Origin: Corynespora cassiicola
Taxonomy: Eukaryota > Ascomycota > Dothideomycetes > Pleosporales > Corynesporascaceae
Reading direction: 5' to 3'
DNA: 64,000 nucleotides
NCBI GenBank assembly: GCA_022059125.1
Contig: JAEUWY010000001.1
Span: 2,170,001-2,234,000, forward strand
Shown: one piece after another, positions 1-9,914 of the stretch
How the letters are laid out: each line of letters opens with the position of its first letter
Position numbering within the stretch: position 1 is the stretch's first letter
Notes under the pieces: model-generated
What the model saw: only the letters and a program-made list of their open reading frames with translations
What the model was told of the DNA's origin: nothing
Database searches by the model: none
Translations under genes and position numbers: made by a program

Positions 1-2070
1 AACAACGCGAACGCCCAGGACATCCAATCCCTCTTCAGTCAGTGTGCCAGTCTTGTCAAAACAAACTACATCCAATTTACCGCCAACATTGACTCTTTGA
101 GGGCTGATGCAGAAAATTTGCTTCTGCTTCAGACGTCCCAAAGCAAAATTGGTTCCAATAGTGAGTGTTGCTGGCAGAGCAGGGGGGACGACGATGGTGA
201 TTAGATCAAGAGCACGGACGACGATGAGATGCCATGCCAGGCCGAGATGTACAAAGTTGATGAACGAGACCACGAAACCGACCATAGCAATACAAGCCAT
301 GACGGAGATATAGCGAAAGGAATCGCGATAGAACTTGAAGCCAGATGGCTTGGGAAAGAGCATGGATCGAACCAAGGCACCTTTCGTTGTGTTGAAACCA
401 GTCCTCACCACCATGGCTAGTGCAGCTGCTTCCTCGTCCAGATCATCATGTGGCCGTCGTGCACGAATGATTTTGGTTCCACAGAAAAGCAAGTGCCTTG
501 CGACTTCTGGACGAATGGTCGAGGCACTGAGGTCAAGCAGCTCTAGCGAATCGTTTGTTACCGGGACCTTAGACACAGGGACCGACTCTCCTGTGAGCAT
601 GCTCTCGTTGACTATACAGTCACCAGATAGAAGCAAGCTATCGCAAGGCAGCTGAGTCAGGGAAGGATCTGTAACTTCATAGACATCTCCTGGAACAAGC
701 TCGCCCGACTCTACATGCTTCCAAAATCCGTTGCGAAGCACACGTACTTCGCATTCGAATCGAGAGACATCCCGCAAGCGTTTCATGGTAGCTTTTGTCT
801 CGACAAGTGTGGTGGTAATGCTGACAACAGAGATGATAAAAATGCAAGCAGCGTAGTAATAGTATTCGTCGAGGGACCATAGGATAAGGCTGGCAATCTG
901 GAAGACGTAAAAAGGGTGGAAGGCTTCGTCCACCAGCAACTGGCCGATGGATTTCTCAGCAATGTCAATAACATTTTTACCGAACACAAGCTCTCGGTAA
1001 TCTCTCTCTTCAATGTCGAGCCCTTCGCGAAGAGCAGTGACGTCTGTCCAAGCCGGATCTCTCCAAGTGTTCGCTACAACGAATTTGTCCTTGATCGGAT
1101 GATAACAGAATCGGATGTATCTGTAGTCCAGGCAGCATAACTGTTTGATGATGGGGTCCAAATCCTCATCGTAGTCCATTCGGTGGGTCTTTTCAGGGTC
1201 TCCGAAGACTGTTGATAGCGAGCGACCGTATATTTGCCGGTCTACATTCTGAATCGCAAACTCTCCCCACTGGTTTTCAATGACGACCCAGTCGCATTCT
1301 TTCAATGGCGTAGCTCGTCCTGTTAGTGCTACTTTCCAACGAGGTAGCCATCGGAACAGGAGCCATGCCAAGCCGGCAGTTGCCAGACAAATGACCACAT
1401 ATGCGGCGAATCCAATGGCCGAAGTCTTGAAGCCAGCGACCACGATGGTAAGATCTTCGGTAAGAATATATATTTTCTGGCTCGTTCGGCGTCCTCCCCA
1501 GCCGTGTCCTGAGCCAGCACTCGAAGTCGAGGTGCGCCTGCGCAGCAAAGGCGCATCGACCGACCTTCTGCTTGAGTATCCTGACGACTTCCTCCTCCTG
1601 GATGGCGGCGAAGGTGATACACCCGCCTCCAGGTCATCCAGATCATCCAGGCCATTTGCATAGCCATCGTATTCGATGTCGCCATACTCGTCGGCTATAG
1701 CCTCCTCTTCCACGCCTTCCTCGGAATCGCGATCCTCATCGTAGTATGTAAAGCTCGTGGTCGAATCGGCACGCGCGCGTCGACGGTGGGCAAAAGAGGA
1801 TACGCTCGTCGGGACGCTCTCGGACATGGGACCGGCGAAAACCTGGATTTTGGACGTCAGCCGATGTCCAGGCGCGGGGCCATGCATGGGGCGGAGCTCA
1901 ATCACCTCATCCTGAGCCATCTCCACGTCAGACATGAAGCTTGCTCTGCCATGGATGTTAGCTTTCGCTCCTTGGGAAACCTTCGGGGTCGGCGCATACT
2001 GGCTGATATTCGACGCCCGCCTGTAGAAGGTGCTCGGGCGCCGCCGCTCCGGGCTCCCATTCGCGTCCAT
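1..2070 (-). CDS. YPK9: P5B-type ATPase (Ypk9/ATP13A2-like), N-terminal part, runs off left edge
   Basis: The visible 690 codons form one open frame with no intron; the rest lies beyond the left edge. A Ser/Arg/acid-rich cytosolic N-terminus (about residues 1-205) precedes a hydrophobic stretch (207-239). Next come the P5B-type N-terminal domain, the A-domain TGES (493-496), the M4 motif PPALP (629-633) and the phosphorylation loop DKTGTLT with Asp672. PPALP rather than PPELP separates P5B (vacuolar/lysosomal) from P5A (ER Spf1) ATPases. From family knowledge, P5B pumps such as yeast Ypk9 and human ATP13A2 sit in the vacuole/lysosome membrane, protect against metals and move polyamines. The start is the ATG giving MDANGSPERRR, the only good candidate before the conserved region. 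Family and orientation are seen directly; substrate is inferred. Confidence 0.9.
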   Translation of the reverse strand, partial: MDANGSPERRRPSTFYRRASNISQYAPTPKVSQGAKANIHGRASFMSDVEMAQDEVIELRPMHGPAPGHRLTSKIQVFAGPMSESVPTSVSSFAHRRRARADSTTSFTYYDEDRDSEEGVEEEAIADEYGDIEYDGYANGLDDLDDLEAGVSPSPPSRRRKSSGYSSRRSVDAPLLRRRTSTSSAGSGHGWGGRRTSQKIYILTEDLTIVVAGFKTSAIGFAAYVVICLATAGLAWLLFRWLPRWKVALTGRATPLKECDWVVIENQWGEFAIQNVDRQIYGRSLSTVFGDPEKTHRMDYDEDLDPIIKQLCCLDYRYIRFCYHPIKDKFVVANTWRDPAWTDVTALREGLDIEERDYRELVFGKNVIDIAEKSIGQLLVDEAFHPFYVFQIASLILWSLDEYYYYAACIFIISVVSITTTLVETKATMKRLRDVSRFECEVRVLRNGFWKHVESGELVPGDVYEVTDPSLTQLPCDSLLLSGDCIVNESMLTGESVPVSKVPVTNDSLELLDLSASTIRPEVARHLLFCGTKIIRARRPHDDLDEEAAALAMVVRTGFNTTKGALVRSMLFPKPSGFKFYRDSFRYISVMACIAMVGFVVSFINFVHLGLAWHLIVVRALDLITIVVPPALPATLTIGTNFALGRLKQKQIFCISPQRVNVGGKLDVVCFDKTGTLTEEGLDVLGVRVV

Positions 2071-2822
2071 GATGGCGGGGTGGTGTGAATCACGGTTTTT
2101 TCGTGTCAGGACATGTCGTGAAAAGTCGTGGAATGGCCGGGTAGTAAAAGTGAGGCCGCTATCGCGTTATCTTGGCAGGCCAGCTGCTTGTGGGCGGGAT
2201 GACGCTGCATGATAAATGTCCCGGCGGCGGGATAACTAGTCCGTTTTGGGTATGCTGGGCTCTTTCGGTTCCAACTTTCTCCTGTTCTGACGAATCCACC
2301 CGGACACCCGCCTCCTCCTCAGTGCATCTGCTACATTCTGACCGGCTTCGCTCAACAAACTGTGATTTCTTCACGAAATGCACCGTATGTGCCGGTTGGC
2401 TTCAACCTGTCCGCAAAAGCATGTTTGGCCGATGCCGAGGTATCAAACAGGGCCTTGGTTCCCTAAAATCTTGACCGTATTGAACTTCTCAAGGTGAACT
2501 GGAGTGTCAGGGCGGCTGGAAAAGAATGGCTCGATTTCTGGCCAGCTATAGTACGAGAACTGATGTCTAATCTCCACCATCAGGTGTGAAAGCAGCTGCC
2601 ATAGCTACGCGTGAAATAGGCTATTGGAGAGGTGTGGCCCATGAGGGTATCAAATAGGGCAACGACTATTCACTCAAGACAATTTCACCTTCACATCGAT
2701 TCCTTGATCCTCTTAAGACTGGGTTTCTTCCTTTGCTTGTGCACTACTAGCGACACAGCGAACAACCTGTGATCCAACACATTCCTTTAACGACTTACAT
2801 TGGATTTTATTTCTGCATCAGC
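2071..2822. other. Divergent intergenic region between the P5B ATPase and the unknown gene
   Basis: About 750 bases between two divergently read genes, so it should hold both promoters. Short frames here lack recognisable products. A pyrimidine-rich stretch lies just before the downstream start. No TATA box or repeat stands out. Confidence 0.5.
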
Positions 2823-4697
2823 ATGGTTTCTGTGAACAAAAGATCTAGCCTGTACCGAGCTCAACTAAATTCAAATGGTAATATCTCATCGCCAGACGAC
2901 ACAACAGTCACACCCCAGGGCTCACCGCCTCTGATACGTCGCAGCTCGAGCGGGCTGGGCCTGTTCAAGCGATTCCGGAAACAATCGGCTGAGTCGACTG
3001 CTACATCACAGACACTGCCAACACCACCGGGAACACCGAGACCTACCTCACCTATGGTGATCGCTTTTGTCAACTCGCTAAAGTCTACCCAGTTGAGTGA
3101 CTTCTTATGCTGGTGGCTTTTTTATGATGTTGTCACGTTGCCATCGAGTCCATCAAAATGGTACAGACAAATAGACTCGATGGAGATGCGCGGATGGATT
3201 GCTTTGGGAGAGACATTGTCTAATAAGGGCGACTTCGGGTTCGAATTGGTTGTATTAGATTCAATCTGCGACCGTCTTGGATTGTCAAAAGCCTTGATCC
3301 ACGAATGCCTTATTTACCTCGCCATTCCTGAGAAGATGGCGTGGACCTCGGTGGCCCATGTCATCAATGAGGCCAGATTAACAGGGGAGTCCGAGCTTGC
3401 AATGCTGAAACAGGTCCACGTCAGACTCTGCGAACTGGGTCACATTGCAAGCCACCTCAAACCAACCGAGAATACTTTCTGGTCCCAGCAACATCCCATG
3501 ATCATCGACCGAATCCTTTCGTTCTTGGGACATGTCCTTGAGCCAAAAATATTCTCTCTCGACTACGGGCTCCCATTGAGTTCAACAGCACTGGGCCAAG
3601 ATGGGGTATCTGTTGAAGCTGACCGTGACCGCCATTTAGTGTATCTTTTCGAATGTATCAGCACCCAGGAGCGCCCAGTGCCATTAATACGGTATGGAGT
3701 CTTCCCTGACTATCAGAGCATACTATCAACATCGTCATCTTCCTTCGACATAGAATGTCCCCCGATTCTGGATGAGACCCAAGTCAACAAAGAAATCACG
3801 CTTGACCACACATATAGTGTAGCAAAAATCCGCGCAGAGAATCATGATTTGCGTCATCAAAACGCAGAACTCACCCGTCAAAACAAAAATCTGATCAAAG
3901 CCAACGAAAAATTTGCTAGGAAGATTAGTACCCTCGGCAGGGTACAGCCTGAGCTTTATAAGCGGCCTCTCTGGAGTGGCCATGGTACCAGAGTGGTGGA
4001 AACACCACATCATTTATTTGAGAGCACTTGCAGTCGGAGCATGTTTTTTTCTCACTCGCAGAACAGTGAGGAACAGCCTGCCAAATTCTCACAAGCCTTT
4101 CGTAGGGCTTCGTCGTTCACAGATGAGGCTGTGGGTAGCATTCAGCCACCCCAGGAATATAATGATGAATTCAAAGCTCTTACAGAACAGGCTAGCGAAG
4201 CTTTGATTATGATAGGTGTTCTTATGGGGGACGAAACCATTCAACAGAACGGGCCCGAACTGGACAAGCTCAACGACAATAGAGACGATCATTTCTCCAG
4301 GTCTTTCAACCTCGATAAAACAGGACCAGAAGACATATCTAGTAGCATGTCTCGATCTATATCCGCAAAGAGTAGGGAAACAACATCGACTGTACGATCT
4401 GGAGAGCCTGGGCCGCATAATAGCATCGCCGAACATCAAGCACGTGCTATGAATATAGAGGAAGTTCAATCTCCCATCGAAGGTTATTGTCGTAATTCCA
4501 ATGTCACGACATCTATCAGCCCTGCAAAGGTCGCGGGCATCGTCCGTCGCATTAGCGGAGCGCGGATGAACCGTGGAAAAGAAGCAAAGAAGAAAGGCTG
4601 TGAATGGTCGAAGCGATCTACCAATCTGGGTTGGACCATTAAGGACACGAAAGGAGTGCGCCCAGAACAAGAGCTCAATGTCTCCACCAAATTTTGA
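2823..4697 (+). CDS. Unrecognised 624-aa protein with a central coiled coil
   Basis: A single uninterrupted frame. The frame opens upstream at a GTG, but the first ATG (MVSVNKRSSLYR) is the plausible start. The N-terminal 80 residues are Ser/Thr/Pro-rich with a TPPGTPRPTSP-like segment, typical of disordered phosphorylated tails. Residues about 85-300 look globular and helical, rich in Leu and Trp. Residues about 333-372 have heptad-like spacing (Glu-Asn-His-Asp-Leu, then Gln-Asn-Ala-Glu-Leu), indicating a coiled coil. The C-terminal 200 residues are polar and end in a Lys/Arg-rich part. There is no signal peptide or membrane segment. I recognise no domain and assign no function. Its length and lack of stops make a real gene likely, although a small 5' intron cannot be ruled out. 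Confidence 0.75.
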   Translation: MVSVNKRSSLYRAQLNSNGNISSPDDTTVTPQGSPPLIRRSSSGLGLFKRFRKQSAESTATSQTLPTPPGTPRPTSPMVIAFVNSLKSTQLSDFLCWWLFYDVVTLPSSPSKWYRQIDSMEMRGWIALGETLSNKGDFGFELVVLDSICDRLGLSKALIHECLIYLAIPEKMAWTSVAHVINEARLTGESELAMLKQVHVRLCELGHIASHLKPTENTFWSQQHPMIIDRILSFLGHVLEPKIFSLDYGLPLSSTALGQDGVSVEADRDRHLVYLFECISTQERPVPLIRYGVFPDYQSILSTSSSSFDIECPPILDETQVNKEITLDHTYSVAKIRAENHDLRHQNAELTRQNKNLIKANEKFARKISTLGRVQPELYKRPLWSGHGTRVVETPHHLFESTCSRSMFFSHSQNSEEQPAKFSQAFRRASSFTDEAVGSIQPPQEYNDEFKALTEQASEALIMIGVLMGDETIQQNGPELDKLNDNRDDHFSRSFNLDKTGPEDISSSMSRSISAKSRETTSTVRSGEPGPHNSIAEHQARAMNIEEVQSPIEGYCRNSNVTTSISPAKVAGIVRRISGARMNRGKEAKKKGCEWSKRSTNLGWTIKDTKGVRPEQELNVSTKF

Positions 4698-5548
4698 GAG
4701 AGCCTGTTCTCTTGGTCATAATCAGGCAGCTCAGGAAGAGACAGCATTGGCACTACATCCAGCGTGGCAAGTCTTTCGTCAAAGTAGGATAATCCCTCCA
4801 TTAATTTATTGTTTGAGTACTTATTTCAGGTACTAGAAGGAATCCAGTATGTGCTGGCATTACAAGGATTGTTTTCCCCATATTGTCGAGCTAATTTGGC
4901 TACGAGCGAACGACGTGAGATGACGTCATACGTGCACACGTAAGAATGCTTTGGCATGGGATCATTCGCTTTGTATGTGATGTCGATAGCTTATCCATTC
5001 AGCAGGTAGTTGAATCGTGAGCCGGCCACATGACAAAAGACTGGGTATTAAACAAAACAAAATGCAACTCGAATTTGGCCCATTCACAACACCAGATTGC
5101 GAAAAGATTAGTTTCATGAGTATGTACCTCTAAGCATTTCAAATGTCATGAAAATTGCAAAATGGCTTGCTAGGGTACGTTGGATAGGTGATCACTAGGC
5201 GTTTCCCCAGATTGTTGGCCCCTGATTTGCCTGCCGAATACTTCTAGTGAAGGCAGGAACAGAAAACTATTGACAATTGAATTTGTAATCTACAGCCTGA
5301 ATTCCCTCGACACGGGCGCCAAGGGCTTAATACGGCTATCTTGGATTTTAGCGCTGCCGTTCTTCCATCTTGTACTCGATTAGCCTCTCAGACAATCTCG
5401 GGTGACGCAGAAGGATGCGATCCGACTTTGAAACAATCGGCAATGGCCAGTAGCCTTGCCAAGATATTGACTCGCCAACATTGAGGTTTAGACTTTGTGC
5501 TGTATGTCAGCAGATCAAAGAGTACAAAGGCGTGCGCATTCATTCAAA
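4698..5548. other. Intergenic region, nothing recognised
   Basis: About 850 bases between two genes read in the same direction. It holds the 3' end of the coiled-coil gene and the promoter of the secreted protein. No convincing frame, RNA gene or repeat was seen. Confidence 0.4.
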
Positions 5549-6756
5549 ATGCGCGTAAACTCACAACTTCTCGCTCATCTTTTGCCTGCTATGGATCTTT
5601 ACGTTCTTGCAGTCATAGCTCTGCAAATCTTCATTTCACCGTCAGAAGCCCAATCTAATCCAATCCCTTTGGATTGTCAGGACGCCGGTGACTTCCTAAA
5701 CTACAATGCAAGCGGGAACTACGCCATACCCGCTCTGCGGATCCAGGGTAGTAGATCAGATGACGAGTACAAAATTGTTGAAGATGCAGATTCCACCTGG
5801 TCCCTGATGCCTCGCCTACGAGATGAAGGTGCAGACAGAGTTATGACGGGATACTTCCTTGACACAGCAAATTCCTCTTTGGAGGACATCGGATTTTGCC
5901 TGACTGCCTTGGAAACTGTAGCAGTAAATTCCGAGCTACTTTTCTCAAGAACTGTACTAGAACGAAGTGCCAACGACAACGGAGATTGTAGAACTATGCT
6001 TGGAGAGCAATGCGTAGAGGCTTTGCGCCAACACCATGCGCGCGAAGCAGTTTCATACATGGCAAGCCGCAGTTGTACCGACATTACATTGAACCAAACA
6101 CTTCCATTTGAATGTCGTTATCTTGTGAACGAAGATGACCACTGGAATGGAAACAAATATCGTATTGGTGAGTAAAATGTCCCAAATATGAAACGGGCAA
6201 TATACACTTATTGCAATTAACGCCATATGAAGGTACAAATCTTGCGACCTCAGAACCTCTAACGTCAATGTATCAAGAAAATGATTGCTCCGATTCGCTT
6301 CCTGGCCCTTACTCTGACGAGGAACTGGATCTCCTAAATACCACTCGCTATATCACTGGTATTGGTAACCCGTCGTACAACTTGTCAACCACATTCCCGG
6401 AACCTATGATTCTTACATTTTTCCCGAACCGTACGTTTAGGACCACTGGAGGGATCGCTCTGGACCCCAACTGGGCTGAGGATGTTCATGTGGAAATTAT
6501 GTGTCTGCGTCCCAGTGAGATACAGGAAGGGAGCGAAGAACCGCCGAATGTCCAGGAACAGCTAGATGCAGAGGGCGTCAAGTATCACGTCAATGCTACA
6601 GACCCAAACGATGAAGATGAAGGAGAGGGAAATGAGAGCGGCGGGGGCGGCGGGGGAGATGCAAGCCCTACCGTAAGTACAGGAATGGCTGGACCGATGA
6701 AGACAGCAGCACCGTATCTTGGGGCTGCAGGCATAGCTGCTCTACTATTTATCTAG
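5549..6756 (+). CDS. Secreted, Cys-containing glycoprotein, probably GPI-anchored (380 aa)
   Basis: Two exons, 5549-6167 and 6233-6756, join across a 65-nt GTGAGT...AAG intron and keep the frame. The chosen ATG (MRVNSQLLAHLL) has AAA directly before it and opens a hydrophobic signal-peptide region ending near SPSEAQS; an in-frame upstream ATG would bury this signal. The body has several N-glycosylation sequons (NAS, NSS, NQT, NTT, NLS, NRT, NAT) and paired cysteines. A poly-Gly/acidic linker follows. The chain ends in a short hydrophobic tail (APYLGAAGIAALLFI) directly before the stop, as expected for a GPI-attachment signal. Expected location is the cell surface or wall. The family is not recognised. 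Export is supported by the sequence; the anchor is inferred. Confidence 0.8.
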
Positions 6757-7471
6757 TCTTTGTTGTTATTTTAATATGAGATTTGTTGGATTTACGTTGT
6801 AACACTCATGCGCAAAGTGTCTCCACATTCAAACCTTTAATATTAGAGATAGTGATAGCGACATAGCTCTGTGCATTGAACGATAGTGTGGAGACATGTA
6901 ACCCCACCGTATTGAATTCCAGCCGTCATCAGCTAGTAAAAGCTTGGTTAGATAAGCCTCTATAGATTTAAGCTTTGGCAGCACTTTTATTACATTCGTG
7001 TTGGCGTGGATTGGTCGTCGTCATCCATCATGACGCGGACAAAGACCCTTGTCGCTATGTCTAAATTCTTCCCGCCATGGGACGGAAATTTCCATCTAAT
7101 ACAATTTTTTTTGGAAACTTTCGAAGACATTGATTCTACCTAATAATTTGCCGTGACAATATCTTGAAACCTGAGGTTTTGTCAACTGTCCAGACGCAAG
7201 CGTTTCCCTTTCTAGTTAGCGTAGTCGGCTCCATAATCAAGCTCAACTGTCAAATCCTGGGGAAAATGGAACGCGCGTTTACAACGATCTAAAAAAGGGC
7301 CGTTGTTTAGCAAAAGCTTCGCGCTTCTTGTTTGGCCACGCAATTCCTCCGAATTGCGCGGCTACGCATGTCTAGGAGCAGAGTACAAATGCTGAGAATG
7401 GCCTGTGAAGGGAGAATCAAATATTTGCCTTATCAATCTTTCGCTTTGATTCATTCAGTCCTTCCACAGAA
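6757..7471. other. Intergenic region, AT-rich
   Basis: About 700 bases, visibly AT-rich with several T runs. It should hold the promoter of the following beta-propeller gene. No gene or structured element recognised. Confidence 0.4.
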
Positions 7472-8741
7472 ATGCGTGCTTCTTATACTCTGCCTCTGGC
7501 CGCATTTGCAGCGCCCGTATTGGGCAAGGCACACTACTTCTTCTCGGGTTTCTTTGCGGGCGAGACCATCGTTGGTGTTGAGTTTGATGATGCGACTTCT
7601 AGCTTAACGCTCATGCACAACATTACTACACAGGCTTCGTCGGGTTCGAAGTGGATCGCCATTGACGTAGGTTGAATTACAAAACTCTCTTGCCTTCAAA
7701 AGCCTTACATTGCCACAGGAGCGAAAACAAAACCTATATGTAGGCACTACCGGGTTTTTCCAGAGTTATGAAATTTCAGGAGACGGAAGCTTGGCATACA
7801 AAAGCGATATTACGCTCTCATCTGATTGTCGGTTGATTACTGCTCTTGTCCTAATGTTTGCGTACTGATGATCTAGGTCAAAATGCAAATTACATCGCGG
7901 TGACCAGCGCGTCTCCTTACACAGTTTTCACGGTTCCTTACTCTGACGGATGCCCCGCACAAGCTGTGTCCGTTGATAAGAATGGATCACTCCAAGCGGT
8001 TGTGGCTAATCTAACCTATAACGATAAAGCTGGTGTCCATGGCCTTTCTGTCAGCCCTAACAATGACTTCGTGTATTCCGCCGATGATATGGGTAATGCC
8101 GTATGGGTGCACTCATTTGATAGCTCAACGGACACGGTCGAGGAAGTTCAGTATCTGGAAGCTCCTGAAGGATCCAATCCACGTCATTTGGGGGCACATC
8201 CAAATGGTCAGTGGGTGTATGTCATCTACGAAGAAGCAAATTCACTTGCAGTTTACAAGAGGGATAACGACACAGGCCTGCTTACCGACATGAACACCAC
8301 ATATCCATTGATTCCTTCAAGTAAGCGATTTCTAGAAAGTAAATTACCAAGCTAACTATATTAGCGTTCACAAACACATCCTCATACTGGGCCGATGAAG
8401 TCATGTTTTCACTACCTAGTAACGACGCCACATCGCCCAAATACCTCATTACTGGAACACGCTCGCGTTCTACTAACGCTACGGGCTACATATCAGCATT
8501 CGCCTTGGATTCTTCAACCGGTGGAATTTTGGAACAGCTTTTTCTGCTACCGACTACGGCAAGTGGTGGGTCCGCGAATGCGGTTGCACCGGCACCATTT
8601 AGTGAACAGTACTTCGCAATCACAGACTCTGGTGCGAATTTCATCGAAATGTGGAAGATAAGTGACGATGGAAAAGAAGCGGAGGCTGTCGCGCATTTAG
8701 GATTGGAGAATGGACCAGCCAATGTTGTGTGGCACAGCTAA
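7472..8741 (+). CDS. 3-carboxy-cis,cis-muconate cyclase-like lactonase, seven-bladed beta-propeller
   Basis: Four exons (7472-7666, 7719-7827, 7877-8320, 8365-8741) joined by introns of 52, 49 and 44 nt give 374 residues. The body matches the muconate-lactonizing CMLE/lactonase fold: propeller-blade motifs such as GVHGLSVSPNNDFVYSADD and HPNGQWVYVIYEEAN, then the conserved ASGGSANAV turn near the C-terminus. CMLE (EC 5.5.1.5) forms 3-carboxymuconolactone in the fungal beta-ketoadipate pathway for protocatechuate. Unlike the cytosolic Neurospora enzyme as I recall it, this protein begins with a hydrophobic leader (MRASYTLPLAAFAAPVLG), so it may be secreted and act on another substrate. The second donor (GTCGGT) is weak, but it gives the expected SDCQNANY reading. 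Fold confident; exact reaction uncertain. Confidence 0.8.
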
Positions 8742-9124
8742 AGAGATGGGTTGCACGGATATGTAGTTGTGTGGAAGTAAATAAGCAATATCTAAGAAGG
8801 GCCCAGTTTGGGATGCAGTGAATCAGCGAGTACTGATCGGTTTGAGTTCTGTATACATATAAAACCTGACCCCATAAATTGCAAGATGCGACACAAATAT
8901 GTATCTATCAACTAAATAGCCTGATAATGCAGATGGTAAGGATTAAGCGGATTTCATTAATCAATCAGATGGTCAAGAAGGATTCTGTTTACTCTGCTGT
9001 GCCTCTTGTGGCCCTTAATCACTAAGGCACAGTACCAGTTACTACTCTTACCCCCCCCCCCCCCCCCCCATCTCCAATCAAAGCAAGAGTCAGTCGATAT
9101 TCAATCTAAAATCTACTGACAATC
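8742..9124. other. Short intergenic region with a 19-C run
   Basis: It contains the 3' flank of the propeller gene and a pure cytosine run ending 55 bases before the start of the decayed acetyltransferase. Nothing else recognised. Confidence 0.5.
9051..9069 (+). repeat. Poly-C run (19 C)
   Basis: An uninterrupted cytosine tract in the 5' flank of the GNAT pseudogene, followed by ATCTCC. Such runs are prone to length error in sequencing and to replication slippage. Confidence 0.9.
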
Positions 9125-9914
9125 ATGTCTCTCAAACATGAAATCGTCGCTAACGACGCAGATTTTCCTCAATTTGCCCCTCTTATGTTCGAAGCCATCC
9201 ACCCTAATGGCTTTGTAGACGCCTGCTGGCCGAATAATCTAGACCCAGAAGCCCAGAAACTGCACGCAAGCGGCTTTGTCTTCCACAAGAATATGGATTC
9301 GACCGTCACGTAGACCAAAGTGACGGACACAGAGACAGGCGAAATTATCGGGGTTGCGCAATGGCTGGTCCTCAAGGATCAGAAGCCACCTGAAATGGAT
9401 TTCGACGGCCCACCCGGAACCTGGCCGAATGAAACTGAAAAGAAGTATGGGCAAGATATTTATCGTTCTTTTGTACGCCATCACCGTGATATGATTCAGG
9501 CCGAAGAGCTGCCTATTGTCGGTATGTCAGAACCCATGTGTCAATGTTGTAGATCAAACTGGCGCTGCATTTCGAAGGACTTCCGAAGCTGAAGCGAAAA
9601 TAGTTTTGAGCGTCATGACGGCACATCCAAAGCATCAACACAGGGGCGCTGGAACGCTGATGATGTAATGGGGAACTAATCTTGCTGATGAAATAAACGC
9701 CTTGGTAAGATACACGTTCATTCGCGATACGGTGATGATGTATGCTGATGAATATCTCAAGTCTGTTGTTGAAGTGACTCCAGCTGCCCGTTGGCTCTAT
9801 GAAAGATCAGGATTTACTGTAAAACAGCATTATGCTGTCCAATCATCTGATCATTTGAATCGGGGAATTGTTGAAAGGCTCTTTTTCATGGTCAGGCCGC
9901 GGAAAGGACAGTAA
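9125..9914 (+). pseudogene. GNAT-family N-acetyltransferase pseudogene with in-frame stops
   Basis: The reconstructed order is exon 9125-9521, a 31-nt intron-like gap, exon 9553-9704, a 57-nt intron and exon 9762-9914. It reads as one fungal GNAT protein: MSLKHEIVANDADF at the N-terminus, TETGEIIGVAQWLV, the acetyl-CoA loop HPKHQHRGAGTLM, then VEVTPAARWLYERSGF. Two stops interrupt conserved coding: TAG at 9311-9313, where Trp is expected, and TAA at 9666-9668, just after the RGAGTLM loop, where Gln or Lys is expected. Both are explained by CpA-to-TpA changes on one strand or the other, the direction of fungal RIP. The first intron is much shorter than any other here. Either stop alone should abolish the acetyl-CoA site. 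Sequencing error at both sites seems unlikely. Confidence 0.8.

Noticed and set aside
2769..2822. Upstream GTG start for the coiled-coil gene
   Set aside because: Nuclear fungal genes start at ATG; the ATG at 2823 is in frame and well placed.
4089..4670. 193-codon minus-strand frame
   Set aside because: Antisense shadow of the coiled-coil gene; no domain and no splice signals.
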